Counted from the stretch's first letter, positions 1-12,527 are shown. The stretch: DNA of 64,000 bases from Erigeron canadensis (GCF_010389155.1 NC_057761.1:57534587-57598586), one strand, 5' to 3'. The notes: a model not told the origin generated them from the letters alone. Translations and numbers: made by a program.

Positions 1-876
1 ATATTTTACTAATCTTGATAAACTGGGAGCTGTGATTGGTGAATTGAGGTTTATTAAATAATAAGTTTTTAAGAAAGTTGTATATTATTTTAATGGGTTT
101 TGCTAAATGCAGCCTTTAAGGCTTTAGTTTAGGTGTATTAAATAGTTGTTTACTTACCATAAAATTCTGGAGTGGACTTTTGATATGAAAAAGGTACAAC
201 TTTTTTATGCACTTTAAATGCAGCCCTTTGGGATGCGTTTAGCATTTTCCTATTTTAATATATGTTAACGTGATAAGTAATAGTTTATCTTGACATCTAA
301 CTTATAAATGGAATTAGAACATCATAAGGATTCTATTTCCATAAATAATAAACATAATATAAAAAAAACGTAAGTATTTTTTTCCCTATTGATATTACAC
401 GTACATTAAATTTAATACTTAATATTAGCTATACTAATTTTAATACTCGTATATCTAGTCGACTTTATTTTAATCAAATATTCTATTATATATTAATTAA
501 ATATTAATTATATTTTATAAAAATTAAATGATGACATCATCAAAAGTCAATTTGATAAAATTGGAAGCTATGATTGGTTAATAAGCTATTAGGTCAGTTG
601 TCTTTTAATATATATAAAGATGTTTATACGTAAGGTGCTTTAAATTGATTTTTTCTTTTTTATGTATTTTGAATAATGATGATTTAATTGATTATAATAC
701 CATTTAATACATGTAATTATGTTTTAAAAAGTAATATTGTATGCGGAAAACCCTGATAAAAATATAGTGTGTTTTTTAGCATGCGAGAAAAGAGCCTCAC
801 GTGCTCCCCACCTGTCAGCTGTACATGTTTACTCTACGAATGAAAAATATGAATATGAATTTCATTCCATTTTATT
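1..876. other. AT-rich intergenic, no gene
   Basis: No coding region can be supported. The only structure noticed is a diverged direct repeat: the motif TTGATAAA..TGG.AGCT.TGATTGGT occurs near 14-40 and again near 552-579. It probably belongs to an old repetitive element whose ends I cannot define. Confidence 0.5.
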
Positions 877-877
877 A

Positions 878-1395
878 ACACGGTACCCGCGCTATGCGGT
901 GGTATTCGTGGCGATGACGGTGTTAGTGGGTGACGACTGTTCGTGGTAGAGACGGCGCCGAGTGGTATAAATGATTGATATAAAAGTCTTTAATGTAAAG
1001 AGTTAATTGAGATATTTTAAATGATTAATGACTAATAGTGTAATATATAATTAAGGGTATTTTAGACATTTCTTCCCATATAACTTTCAACATGAGACTA
1101 TTCTTTTTATAATACGAGTATGTTACCCGCGAGTTGCGGCGGATACTATAGACATGACATATCAAGTCGTGACTATCGTGATTGAAGAAGGAGACGGGAC
1201 TGTATTTTTTCTTCCCCGAGTATATCATATCTTGATCTATATTTATTAGGAGAAGGAGATATTTATTGGGAGATGGAGGATGGCTATGAGAGAAGAAGTG
1301 AGGGTAAAAAAGTAAAATTACATGTCTCAAACATGTAAACTTTTCAACACCTATATAATTTTTAATAAGGAATATAGATAGTATAAATGTATATA
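878..1395 (-). mobile_element. Degraded Helitron-like element, interrupted by a second one
   Basis: Reading on the minus strand, the 3' end has the family GC-rich hairpin (GGTACCCGCGCTATGCGG seen on plus at about 882-899). The body then runs rightward with the GTGG/GACG-rich and AT-rich segments shared with the copies at 7.1, 17.1 and 37.5 kb. The 5' side is split: a segment near 1095-1113 resumes at about 1379 as TAGTATAAATGTATA, on either side of the intact element at 1115-1378. The terminal CTRR is degraded, so the boundaries are approximate. No protein is encoded. Confidence 0.5.
1115..1378 (-). mobile_element. Non-autonomous Helitron (264 bp), nested
   Basis: On the minus strand it begins TCTATATTCC after an A (5' boundary at 1378) and ends in the family hairpin region followed by CTCG before T (3' boundary at 1115). 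Insertion between A and T fits Helitrons. It sits inside the older element at 878-1395. The terminal tetranucleotide is CTCG rather than canonical CTRR, as in the copies at 7147 and 17104. Confidence 0.65.
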
Positions 1396-1514
1396 TCAAA
1401 CTTTACGGCTAACACCCAAGGCTTATGTAAGTTCTGAAAGAGGATTTTAGGTTTTGAGTTCTTACATATCTCACCCTTAGTCCATGACTCCATGCTATAG
1501 AATCTTTTTGTCAC

Positions 1515-2677
1515 CAGTGCTGGCTTAAAGTTTTTTTTGGATCTTAAACAAGATCAATTTTGGGGGCCTAGCTCACTAGATTACAGATTTTATTTAATCA
1601 TTAAAATCAAATTTACAAATTAGTTAGCATTAATAACAATAAAAATAAGAATGAATTACAAAAGTCGAGCGGTGAACCTGGTAGCATGGACGCTAGGGGT
1701 GTTGATGGGTCGGGTTATTTGTGTTTCAGGTTATATGGGTCGGGTTATTCGAGTTTGAGCCATACAAAATGTGACCCATAAACTGAACCAAATAAAGATT
1801 TGGGTTTTGGGTTTCGGGTTAAATGGTTCGGGTTAGTTCGGGTTGGGTTTTGGGTTAAACCGAAATTAACCAATTGAAAAGGTTTTGAAACAACTACAAA
1901 AACTTTCACTGTGAAAAATAGGGTTAGTTGCCCATTTACATGTACAATACCGTATTTTAGCTACATAACAATTTCAACATATGAGTATTGAAGTACATCA
2001 TCATAAGATAGTAATGCATTATAGTCCAAAAGAATGTTTCTTCTTGTATTTCCAAATCCAATTCTTATATATCCTGTTATAGTGAAGAGTCACTCTAAAT
2101 TCTTATATATCATGTTATAGTGATTAGTCACTCTAAATTTGAAATACAAACAGTTTTTGTTTCCAATTTTTCAATAACAAATAACATAATATTAGACATA
2201 ATTTATATATATTGAAAGATGTACTGGAGAAACAAAATTACAATTGTCAACTTTCGTTAGTATTCTAGTAACCATGACAAAATTTAATCGGGTTATTCGG
2301 GTTAAACCAAAATAAAGTTTTATCACCTACAACCCAAACCGATTAAGTTTATATGGGTATGGTTAACCAAATAACTAACCCAAAACCCAAATAACCCAAC
2401 CCGTATAACCCAAACCCATTTGGTTCGGGTAGGGTTAAATGGGTTTGGTTATTTTCAACACCCTTAATGGACGCCACTGGTGTACCTGGTGGTGGTAGAC
2501 ATGTCGACGTCGCTAGTTCGTACTTTGTTGTAGATTGTAGTCTATAAAACACTAATGGCTAGCTTATAAGTTTAAAGTGTAATTAAAATATTAAGTCCAA
2601 AATATAAAAATTGGGGGCCTTTGTATTTTGGGGCCTCAAGTCCAAGCCTAACCCACATTATTGTTAAGCCGACAGTG
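1515..2677. mobile_element. hAT-like DNA transposon, carries a nested hAT element
   Basis: The left end CAGTGCTGGCTTAA and right end TTAAGCCGACAGTG are imperfect inverted repeats. They are flanked by a perfect 8-bp TSD, TTTGTCAC, at 1507-1514 and 2678-2685. The 8-bp TSD and CA..TG ends indicate the hAT superfamily. No transposase is visible, so it is non-autonomous. About two thirds of its length is the later insertion at 1694-2466. Confidence 0.8.
1694..2466. mobile_element. hAT-like non-autonomous element (773 bp), nested
   Basis: Ends TAGGGGTGTTGA and, inverted, TAAGGGTGTTGA are flanked by a perfect 8-bp TSD ATGGACGC (1686-1693 and 2467-2474). Both subterminal regions are dense in GGGTTC/GGGTTA-type repeats (CCCAAACC on the other side), typical of this kind of plant element. 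No coding capacity. Confidence 0.85.
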
Positions 2678-2685
2678 TTTGTCAC

Positions 2686-5034
2686 GACCGTCTAATTTAT
2701 TTCAAAATGAAATGATATTTTCCTGTTACACTAGCTAATCAATCTGAGTGATATTCAAATAGTTTAAATTATGTTGTCGTATTATAATATTGAAAAATAA
2801 TGGTAAATAAAATCTGATAAACAATTATGTAAAAACAAAGTTAGACAGAAACATATAAGCTGCATAGTTGTGGAAATATGTTGAAAGAAATACGCTTGTT
2901 AAGAATAGCAATGTAACAAAGTTATGTGAAAAAGTTTGAGAAACAAAGAGACTGTTGTTTTTGTCCTTCTACAAATAAAAAAAAAAATTTCGCCCTTTTA
3001 TAGCGCAATATTAAAGTGATTAAAATCATATATAATGAAAAATAATATAATAATTAAATTAAAAGGACATTAAATAGGTGATGGATATGATGTGAAATTG
3101 ATAAATCTTACTTCATGACAATCTTTTTTTTATTTATTTATATGAGATTTCATCCCTTTTACTGGAAATATGAACACATCAAGATGTAAGACAATGATAG
3201 CCGAGATTGAAATAAATAATTTAATTTCTTGACATACATACCATTTTTTGTGTTCGTCTTAGTACTATATTAACTGTAGTTGTTCATTAAAAAATGATAT
3301 TAATTAGGTAAGGTAACCAAAGTAGAAATTAAAACGCTAAAACTATTTGATAGCGTTCTATCATATAGTTTGGATGTCGATATGTATATCATAACTTTTA
3401 TTTACTTATTGTAAGTTCATGTTTACACTATCATCATAAATTAATAGTTGAATGAATAAAAAGTAACGATGAATATACCAATAAACTCTGTATTAAGTGA
3501 CAAAACTTGAACACTTACTATAAGGGGCGAAACTCAATGAAACATAAAATTTAGCTTTGATAGAATGACTAACATATAATATGAAAATTATTTATAAGGA
3601 TATATAAAAAAGTTAGTATTAAAATAAATTTTTTTGAAGGGGTTGGAATCCCTTTGGCCCTTAGAAGTTCTATCTTTGCCGTGTTAAAAATTGAGAGTAT
3701 TAGTTAGTATACCCTTTTTTTTTTTTAAGAAAAAAAATTGTTTCCTTGTATTTATCAAAAGTAACAATGCTTCATGATTTGTCCAATAGAACGTAAAATT
3801 TAAAGAGAAGGAAAAAGTTTGTAAAGATGCCCTTAAAGGCCAAACTATAGGGTGATTCATGCCATTCTACCTACATCTATCAAATTCTAAATAAATAATT
3901 CCAGTGTCCAACAAAAAGTTTTGATATCTTTTATTGCATCTCAAGCAATGAAGAAAAAAGGGAAGTCGGAATAGTATTATTCTGCATGGACATATATAGC
4001 CATATAATTAAGGTAGTGTCATGCATAGAGTCATAGAGGTTTAAACAAGACGAGACGCCTCGTAAAATACTTTTAATCAATTTGGTTTAATTTGAGTCGA
4101 ACTCTGGCTACCCGATTAGAGAAGCAGAGAAAATTTCGAGTACCGCAATACCAAACTTGTCCCTTATCGAATTTGTACCAATTTTACAATTTTAAATACC
4201 CCCTTCAATATTTCAACATAAATATAATATTATCAAGCACAATAAAACCTCTATTAATTAATAGTGTAGGGACCAAAATACTTAATCAATTTAACTAATT
4301 ACTACAATAATTCTCTTAAATTTAGGCTGAACAAAGTATTAATTTTATTCCGGTATTAATTTATCAAGCATTTAATTTATAAAAATTTTACTATAATATC
4401 AAGTTGAGTGGTAAATTGACAAGTCAAGTCGAAAAATATCGAGTCGAGCTCTAAATAATTAAGCCCATTTATACATTCTTTATGTTTATTTTTTAGTATT
4501 GGTTATCAAATCGAGTCAAATTGAGCTAGAATATGTCGAGAAGTTAGTCGAGTTCGAGGTTCACAGTATATCATCTTAACTCGATTCAATTATAGGCATA
4601 TATAGGGTTAAACTTAATTTTTTGGGGTTCAATGATTTGTATAGTTAGCACAATAATTTAAGAAAAGTAGGATTATAAAGTATGATTAAACAAATCAAGG
4701 AATCTTTAACAGATGACATGAATCAAAATTTTGATTAGAATATTACTCATATAAAAATGACTCAAAGAGTTATTATATTATAACTTTATACGATACATAT
4801 TCTTTTTTCTTTTTTAAAATAATTACCATTGATTTTTTTGTTTATGTATGCACTCTTCTTCGTTCAGTACATCGTTAGACCTTTTTTTTTACAAACCAAA
4901 GATTTTCACTCAACCAACATACATTAAATTGAAAAAGGGTTTGAGACTTGACATAAGAAGAATTTAAACCAAGAACTAATTGTCATTAATATAATATAAT
5001 ATATTTATGCTAAACTTAATGTACTATAAATTTA
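2686..5034. other. Intergenic, no gene; old repeat remnants
   Basis: AT-rich with no supportable ORF. Around 4240-4400 the sequence (AAACCTCTATTAATTAATAG, GGGACC, then ATTAATTTAT runs) resembles the ends of plant pogo/Emigrant-type elements, but paired ends were not identified. Homopolymer tracts occur near 2978 and 3714. Confidence 0.4.
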
Positions 5035-5042
5035 CATACAAA

Positions 5043-5484
5043 TAGGGCTGTAAACGAACCGAAAGAACACGAACGGGTCCTTGTTCATGTTCGTTCGTTT
5101 AACTTAACGAACGGTTCACGAATAGATAAACGAACAAAATGACTTGTTCATGTTCGTTCGTTTGTGTTCATGAAGGACTGTTCACGAAAACAAACGAACG
5201 AACACTAATGAACGAAATATTTATAAATTAAGTTTTTTTATTTAAATTTTTTCTTAAATAATTAGGTATTAATAATATATATTATATAAAGCAAATATTT
5301 ATATTTGTAAATGAACATAATGAACATAAATGAACGAAAGTTCACGAACAGATTATCGAATGTTCACGAACGTCAATGAACGACCGAGAGCTTTGTTCAT
5401 GTTCATTAATTTAACTAAACGAACAAACACGAACGAACTCCTCGTTGAACGGTTCATGAACTGTTAAATTTGTTTAAAGCCCTA
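5043..5484. mobile_element. hAT-like MITE (442 bp), GTTCG-rich
   Basis: Ends TAGGGCTGTAAACGAACC and, inverted, TAGGGCTTTAAACAAA are flanked by a perfect 8-bp TSD CATACAAA (5035-5042 and 5485-5492). The interior is filled with GTTCATG/GTTCGTTCG and complementary CGAACGAAC units. A second member of the family lies at 62363-62999. Confidence 0.88.
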
Positions 5485-5492
5485 CATACAAA

Positions 5493-6356
5493 TACAATAG
5501 ATACACATGGATATAATAAAAGTAAGACAATGCAAAAACAGACAACTACAGTTAACATATATTGTCGCAATTTAAGTTTCTTTTTACTTGATTATTATTA
5601 GTGGGATGCAAATATTAAGACAGTGGTGACTTTGCGCGTTGTGTCCTCTTCTAAACAGAAAAGTTAAAAAAGATATGATTGGCTTTATGGTTTTTTTTCA
5701 TACGAAAAACCATCACAACGAACAGTACGGATATAAGCCTTTTCTCTATCCTCGTTACCTCGTTTTGACTGTCACATTAATTTACTCCACATTGACACAC
5801 CCAAAAACTACTTCTTCTCTATCATATCATAATCCTCCAATTAAGATATTATAAACCCATAAACATAGACTCTGTATCCTTAATTACCAAATAAAATATA
5901 AATAAAATTACACACATACTCGATTATGCATTTCAAAAAAAAAAAAAAAGACGCGTGATGTTGAGGATGGCTATCGAAGAGCTCCTCCCTATGGTGGCAT
6001 GGCATATGCCGAGAAGGACTACTAAAATGACGATGTCCATTTGGGGTGGGGTGTGTAGGGTGTCTAATGTTTAATCTTTTTGATCTTTTATTATACTAAA
6101 GTATAGTTGTTGTAATAACTTATCGATCAATTGAAACTCTTGATTTATTAAAGTTGACTTTTGTTTTCAATTTTGATTTTAATTAATTTACACTTTTTTG
6201 TTTTCCATCACCAATTTACACTTTTTACTCAATAATACTAATATATATCCATTTCAGTAATAACTAATATTTATCTAACAAAATAATAACTAATATATAT
6301 CTAATTGAATAATAACTAATATATATCTAATAGTATGTTTAATCATATAAACATAA
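5493..6356. other. Intergenic, no gene
   Basis: AT-rich and non-coding. It contains an A-tract near 5935-5950 and several repeats of TAATAACTAATATATATCTAA between 6230 and 6340. Nothing else can be supported. Confidence 0.45.
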
Positions 6357-6366
6357 AACTAATTAA

Positions 6367-6609
6367 CGCAGACCGTATCCCAACCATTTTTTTTGGAATC
6401 TCGACCACAACTACTATTTGCAGCGATACTCGCTACAAATAATGTGGGCCCCCTGTGTGTAATGGCAAATCTGACAAAGTAATAGCGAGCCCCATGTCAG
6501 TAATCGTTGCAAATAGTTGGATATAGACAAAAACCACTATTTGCAGCGATAATTGTTGTAAATAGTGTGGTTGAATTACCAAAAGTCTGGTCGGGATACC
6601 AGACGTCTT
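6367..6609. mobile_element. Mutator-like MITE (243 bp)
   Basis: A 10-bp direct repeat AACTAATTAA flanks the segment (6357-6366 and 6610-6619). The ends are imperfect inverted repeats: GTATCCCAACCA...TTGG on the left and, inverted, GTATCCCGACCAGACTTTTGG on the right. The interior repeats CTATTTGCAGCGATA and its complement. TSD length suggests a Mutator-like element; superfamily is inferred from TSD length only. Confidence 0.65.
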
Positions 6610-7067
6610 AACTAATTAAGAATAAATAAAATTTAATGTAAATATATTTAGATTTTAAGATTAATTGTACAATTATTTTTTTATTGAAGGGTTTTTTAGT
6701 AACGGTAATCATGACGCATATAAGAAAAAAATAAAACATGTAAAAAAATAATTCATTATGGGAAAAAAATATAACATTGTCACATTATAATTGAAATATT
6801 TAAGATATCTTTCATCTAAAGATAAGATGTTATTTTTAATAGTGTAAAATAAGAATGTAATACATCATATGTAACAATAAAACAAATAATATGATAGTGA
6901 CCTATTATGATTTTTGAAAGTTCAATTATCGCTAAGTATGTCAAAGTAAACAACTTCGATGAACAAACTCAAAGTGTTAATATATAGATCAAGTTTTTAT
7001 TAATCAAAATAGTATATTAAAGTTTAAACTATAAAAAAATTAATATATAATATTAATAACTTCGTAA

Positions 7068-7100
7068 GTCCCGTGTATTACACACGGGTCTAAAATCTAG
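7068..7100 (+). mobile_element. Helitron 3' terminus
   Basis: A hairpin CCCGTGT-ATTAC-ACACGGG is followed by TCTAAAATCTAG and then T. This is the standard Helitron 3' signature (stem-loop about 10 nt before CTAG). The 5' end upstream was not found, so the element's extent is unknown; it may include part of 6620-7067. Confidence 0.6.
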
Positions 7101-7146
7101 TTATTACTATAAACATCATTTTTTTTATTATTGATGTTTATATAAA

Positions 7147-7591
7147 CGAGACGGGTACCCGCGCAATGCGGCGGTGGCGGCAACGGGCGGTGCTAGTGGT
7201 GGTGGTGTTAACGATGTGATTATTAATCTTAAAGTAATAGATGTAGGTGGTAATGTAGTTATTTTATGGTTAAAAGATGTATATTTTGTAAATAACTTTA
7301 TTAGAAATATAATACAGATATTAGGTGAAAATATTTATATTAATTAATAAATGAGATAGATAGTTTGGAAAAATATGGGTGTAAAATATGTTAAGAATAT
7401 ATTGGATAAATTTAGTTTGTGAGTTAGAAATGTGTTGAAAATCAAGGTTAGTTTGTTTATTAATATAGTATAGATATAGATTTAGGAATAAAGAGTTTGG
7501 TGGTAGTGTAAATTAAAAGGGTAAAATAGGGATTTTAAAGGTAGAGTGTTTAATTTGTGAGGGGGTAGTTTGTTTATATAGGAAGTATAGA
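7147..7591 (-). mobile_element. Non-autonomous Helitron (445 bp)
   Basis: The minus-strand 5' end TCTATACTTCC follows A at 7592. The 3' end has the hairpin region (GGGTACCCGCGCAATGCGG on plus) and terminal CTCG followed by T at 7146. The interior has GGTGGTGGTG-type repeats, then AT-rich sequence with GGGGGTAGTTTGTTTATATA near the 5' end, identical in the copy at 16005-16494. Non-coding. Confidence 0.7.
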
Positions 7592-8989
7592 TACGTGAAA
7601 ATTAAAAGTAACTACTGTCGCATTAAATTATTATTGTATACATATATTACTACGGACATGTTTTAATTTCGTCTTAAATATTCACTTCGATCTATATTTA
7701 TATATATGCCTACGATTTTCATTATATTGAAAGTATATCTATGTTCTCTAAATTTAAGGATATATGATATGCTTTTTTTCTAATCTCGTTTCTAAACATG
7801 TACGAATATGTACTATTATGTAGATTTATAAATTTATATCTATATCTATATACATTTACCAATATTATACATAGTACATACGTAGGTTTTATTAGTTGTG
7901 TAGTTGTGTCTTGTGAGTTGTGATAAACTTGTTACAAGAGCCTTTTGGCATGAGCCATTTTTATTTTTTGTTGTCATTGTAAAGAGAATAAGCTGGGAGT
8001 TGTCTTAAGTGGGTCCATATACTAAATCTTGGTCCAATTAGCCCATTTAAAGGGCCCACGTAGTCTCTCTGTTGTATAAGTGCGTAACTGTGTAGAAAAT
8101 AGAAATTATATACATTTATGGCTCTCAGAGCTAAGAGAAAAAATTAATTTTAATTCTTAATCATCTAAATTAATAACCAAAATAGATCTGAACCATTTAA
8201 ATTAACTGGTTTATATCTCTCTTAAAACAGGTTTTTATCCCTCTCTTTCGCAACCCTTCCCCCGAGCCTTTAATCATCACTTCTCCATTAATCACCACAA
8301 ACATCCTTACTCTTTTCTGATGATCTTTTTCTTCATTAGATTTATTTTTTGATTTTTCTTTTAATCATCTGTATAACTTCTATTGTTTTTGTAGATTCGT
8401 AATCCCCTAAAATCTCATTGTGTCACAACCGTTTTTTTTTCCTGTGCAGGTGCAAGCAGAGAAGATCCACTCTATGAGTTTTTGCTACATTCAAGTTAGT
8501 AATTATCTCAATCAATTTGAATTCTTATATTTGTTTATATCGATGATATATTGTTTTCATGTATATTGATGGTGATGATATATTGTTTTTCAAGAAAGCA
8601 TCTTTTTGTATTGTTTGATAATACTCATTTGAAGGCAATAATTTTTACATGAAAATTTTCAAATACACAATGGTGTTTGATGAAATGCATCAATGAGTAT
8701 CGGGTTTGGTCATTCTTTTTTTAGTGCACTTCTTTAAAAGCTATATGTTGAACCTTATCTTCCCATGTAACCATCCAATGTGGCCGTCGTTGCTGCTCAT
8801 GTAACTTAATTGTTGGACATAGAAATAGATATTATTGCAGGCATTGAACTATCTTTTTCTTGACATTGTGCCTTCACATTATGTTAAATTGTTGGATTTT
8901 ACTTATAACTATTTAGTTTTTTGTTGTTATATCAGGTTCAGGGTGGCACCCGTTATTAGGTAGCATTTTTATTTCGGGGGTAGGGCAGG
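7592..8989. other. Intergenic, no gene recognised
   Basis: From about 8100 to 8520 the composition (pyrimidine-rich CTCTCTTTCGC, TTTTCCTGTGCAG) resembles a 5' leader and intron border on the plus strand, upstream of the FLD-like pseudogene. No open frame continues from it. It could be captured or relict gene sequence. Confidence 0.35.
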
Positions 8990-9450
8990 GAGTGTGGTGG
9001 GGCGGGGCTTTTGGGTTTGGCTTATTCTAGACAGTTAATGGCAATTGGGTATAAGGTGACAGTTTTAGAAGTGACGAATAGGGAAGAGGGTTATTGTAAG
9101 AAAATGGAAGGTGGGAATACCGTTGCATTGTGTACGGTACCTCCCGGGGTGTTAATATGTGGTTCCTTTAAGTTTAACCCTGAGCTGTCTCAAAGAAAGC
9201 TTGACGGGATAAATAGGCTATAGTTCGATTTGTTGAATAAAGTTGCTATTTCTTTTTCCTTAGTTATTTTAGGGGAGTGATCTTGACATGTTTGGGTTTC
9301 TCCCTGAAGATCATAGCGGTCATGGTGTGTTGTTTTTGTTCTATGGCTATGCAACTGTAGCTCGTGGTCTGTTTTTTATGGCCTTGGTAACAGGAGAGGC
9401 TGCTCATTCCTTTGAATGACACCCATTGATGCTGTCACATGAGTTCTTCA
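8990..9450 (+). pseudogene. FLD/LDL-type histone demethylase pseudogene fragment
   Basis: Conceptual translation in shifting frames matches the amine-oxidase region of FLOWERING LOCUS D-like lysine-specific demethylase homologues. The FAD-binding motif GAGLLGLA (GxGxxG) is followed by RQLMAIGYKVTVLE and KKMEGGN. The text then jumps directly to ALCTVPPGVL and FKFNPELSQRKLDGI, then LLNKVAISF, FLFYGYATVA and MALVTGEAAHSFE. In intact family members a long segment separates KKMEGGN from the CTVPLGVL region, so an internal deletion is inferred. A stop follows INRL near 9222, a frameshift lies near 9275, and further stops occur after 9410. Family assignment is from remembered motifs; FLD fits better than LDL1, but this is not decisive. 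Almost certainly non-functional. Confidence 0.75.
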
Positions 9451-12022
9451 AATTCCTTGAGGCATTGAACTATCTTTTGGAGGTCCAAACCGAGGTAATG
9501 GAATTATCTTTTAAATACTGTCTATCTTCTATGTATCTATATCTTCAATCTTTAAGTTATATCATTGCAAGTATTGATGGAGCTCTTGGAGTGCCAAACC
9601 GATTTATTTGGTAATTGAACCAATTATCCACCAAATGCCATTTGAGTGTTACTCTCTTTGTTTTTTTCTTTATTTCATATTGAAATTTGTTAATTAGTGT
9701 TTGGATTTCGGGCTTTTTCTTTGCTTCTTTCTGGTTTTGACCAAATGACATTTCAGTATTAGTCTCTTTTTTGTTATTAAGTTATAAATTATTAGAATTT
9801 TAATCAAATGTGTATTATCCCTAACAGGCAGAATACCAAAAAAATAATGGAGGAATATTTGACTTTAGATTTTGAAGAAGACCCTTTAGAAGCATCCAAT
9901 TAAACAAAGAAACTTTCGGCAGGTAAAATCTCCAACTTTAGTACTTGAAATGGATTGGGGGAAGAACAACTTTCTTGCGATTATCCTTCTCATGATTTTG
10001 TTAACATCCTGTATATATATTGTGTTTTTTTATATGTACGGGATGCTTGAATATTAGAAAACATATCAAATATGTAGCTTAAAGTTGGTTGTCATGTCCA
10101 ACTACAACTTTAAAAGTACCCATAAACGACATCTCAACAACATAACATATACAGGTTTAATTGGTACCCTTATTCAGAATATTCATTTGGACAACAGAGA
10201 CGACTACAACAAAATGGCTCATTGCTATAAAGAACTGGGTAGTTTTTCAATTAATGTGATCTTGGTCATTTTTTAGTTTCTAGCCTGCATTCGATGTGTA
10301 CTTGATAATGGTGGTGGAGAGTTATGGCACCATAAGGATAAGTCAGCACAATTATCTTGGGTGTGAGTTCAAAGATGGGCGATGAAGCAACCCTTCTCTT
10401 GCAAGAAGTGGAATAACAACTTACATCTCAGTAGCCATAAATTTAGCCCGATGACACACACGTAACCATATATTGTCCTACTTTTACATGTTACGAGATT
10501 TGTTACCCTCACAAGGTATGCGACAACCTTTGATGTATTTATATTAGATTTAGCGTTATAATTTTTTTTAATGTGTTTCTATTTTGCGTTGGATTCATAT
10601 CTGTTAGTGTTTAAAGAAAAGCTAATGTTCATGCTTTAAGTCTATTGTGGAAAATTGAGATCCATAAAAGTTAAAATTGCATTCATTTTATCCAATCTTT
10701 TGACAACTTTTGTGCTATATATGTTTTATGGACATAGAAGTTTATCTAAGTTCCGCATAATTCTAATATGAGCTAGCATCAATTGTTTTTATATCTCATC
10801 TTTTTTAAGGAATTTACTCTCCTAATTGCAAACAGCTACAATCTATATATCTGATACTTTTATATGGTGTATAATAGTGGATCTGTGTTTTCTTATTTTT
10901 GTAGAGGGCTGATTTTGAAGCTTAGTGATCATCATCCAATATATTTATAGACGATTATCTCCATTCCATTTTAAAGTAAGTATACTTATATATGGGTCTA
11001 GAGTCCTAGGCAAACATCTTGAGGTTGCCAGATAAATGATTGGAATCCTGATAAAGTAAATTCTCATCTAAATGATATATAGTTTAACAGAAAGTTTTAA
11101 CCAAAGTTTATGAATTCTAACCACTTGACAAGTTCATGAGACTTTGACTCATGACAGAGATCCCGAGTTTCTTAGCGGGTCTGATATCACATTATCAGGT
11201 TTTGATATTAGCTCAAGACATATACTCTACGAGAACCTATACCCAAGTAGACTAAACCAACTTATTAACCAACGGCCATAACAATCTATGATGAACATTG
11301 CATGTCACCATGGGATAAGTTAGATGGTTCACCTCGCGAGCTTAGCACAGATGATTCACAATAAGTTATGGGAACCACTTGTGAGAGAAATACCCAAAGA
11401 ATGCTCTCTTCAAGCCGTGATCAAAAACCTCAATGCTAAGCAGTGATCAAAAACCTCAAAGTTGACGTTTCAGGGTTGGAGTTAGAAACTCTTCGTAAGT
11501 AACCAAATCCTAAAAGAAATACAGAAGGGTCAAATGTACTAAATTATCTTAATTGCAATGGTGTCAAGCTCATTCAACGAGAATAATGATTTTTACGGGC
11601 CATGTGAAGTTTATTTGCTATGACTTGTCACCAGTTTGATGTTTTGTTTATAAGAAAATATATGAATGTAGATGGTAAAAGTTATGAGAGATGACTATTA
11701 GCTCGGCAATAAATATTATTTTTCTCAGATCCCGATTAAGAATGTACATCTAAAATATAGATTTACATCTAAAATGTAGATTATGGCAACTCATTTGTTG
11801 TAGTTATTTGTCTAAATTATAGTACGAGTATATCTTAGCGTGCTTTCTTAATTTTAATAGTATTACATATGTTTTGTACTATCAAATCTTGATAATGGTT
11901 ACTTTTTTTTACTTAATGACGATCTTTATATATGCAAGTACATTTAGCAATACAAGTTATTCGCAATACTTTAATTTTCAATACTTTACATATCATTGAC
12001 ATAATATATGATCAATTATAAC
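9451..12022. other. Intergenic, possible captured or relict sequence, no gene
   Basis: No supportable gene. The short open frames here (about 60 codons) lack family resemblance. The segment lies between the FLD-like pseudogene and a Helitron 3' terminus at 12054, so all of it could be Helitron cargo, but no 5' Helitron end was identified. Confidence 0.35.
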
Positions 12023-12025
12023 TTA

Positions 12026-12054
12026 ACCCGGTCAACGACCGGGTATAGATCTAG
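12026..12054 (+). mobile_element. Helitron 3' terminus
   Basis: A hairpin ACCCGGTC-AAC-GACCGGGT is followed by ATAGATCTAG and then T. The same hairpin, in opposite orientation, marks the element starting at 26566. The 5' end is unknown. Confidence 0.65.
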
Positions 12055-12259
12055 TTGAATATTGACATTAGCATTCTTATAATTTAAACCTATCATTGAA
12101 CCATTTTTATTAGATTTTTTCATATTTCATATTAATAAATTAGTTTGAATGGTTAACGACTGACCGACATGTATTTATTTAAACCAAAATGTCGTGTCGG
12201 AGCCTAGAAATATACGAGGTATTTAACATCAAAATATGATTAGTGATTCATATGTCTAA

Positions 12260-12527
12260 GGCTAAAAGGAGTGGGGCAAGATGGAGAGGGGGGGATATCC
12301 GCCATGTGGCAAGAAGATTTTGATAGAAAAAAGAAGCAATGGTGTAGGGGGCGATAAAGGGGCGTTGGAGGTGTGGGGACCGGAAAATAAGGCTTGGTTA
12401 AAGAAGTTTTTGGACGAGAGAAATATTTCGCCTGGAGGTGTTTGGGGGCGTAAATGGTGAGGGGGGATGGTGTTGATGGCAAGAAAATGGCGAAAAGTGG
12501 GGGATATACGCCCCACTCCGTTTAGTC
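12260..12527. mobile_element. Tourist/Harbinger-like MITE (268 bp)
   Basis: Inverted ends GGCTAAAAGGAGTGGGGC and GACTAAACGGAGTGGGGC (right end reversed) are flanked by TAA at 12257-12259 and 12528-12530. The interior is unusually G-rich on the plus strand. The two overlapping minus-strand open frames here are proline-rich artefacts of that bias. Confidence 0.7.

Noticed and set aside
1025..1399. 124-codon minus-strand ORF
   Set aside because: It spans two nested Helitron-like elements and has no family resemblance.
12240..12516. Two overlapping proline-rich minus-strand ORFs (80 and 84 codons)
   Set aside because: They lie inside a Tourist-like MITE, overlap in different frames, and arise from its G-rich composition.
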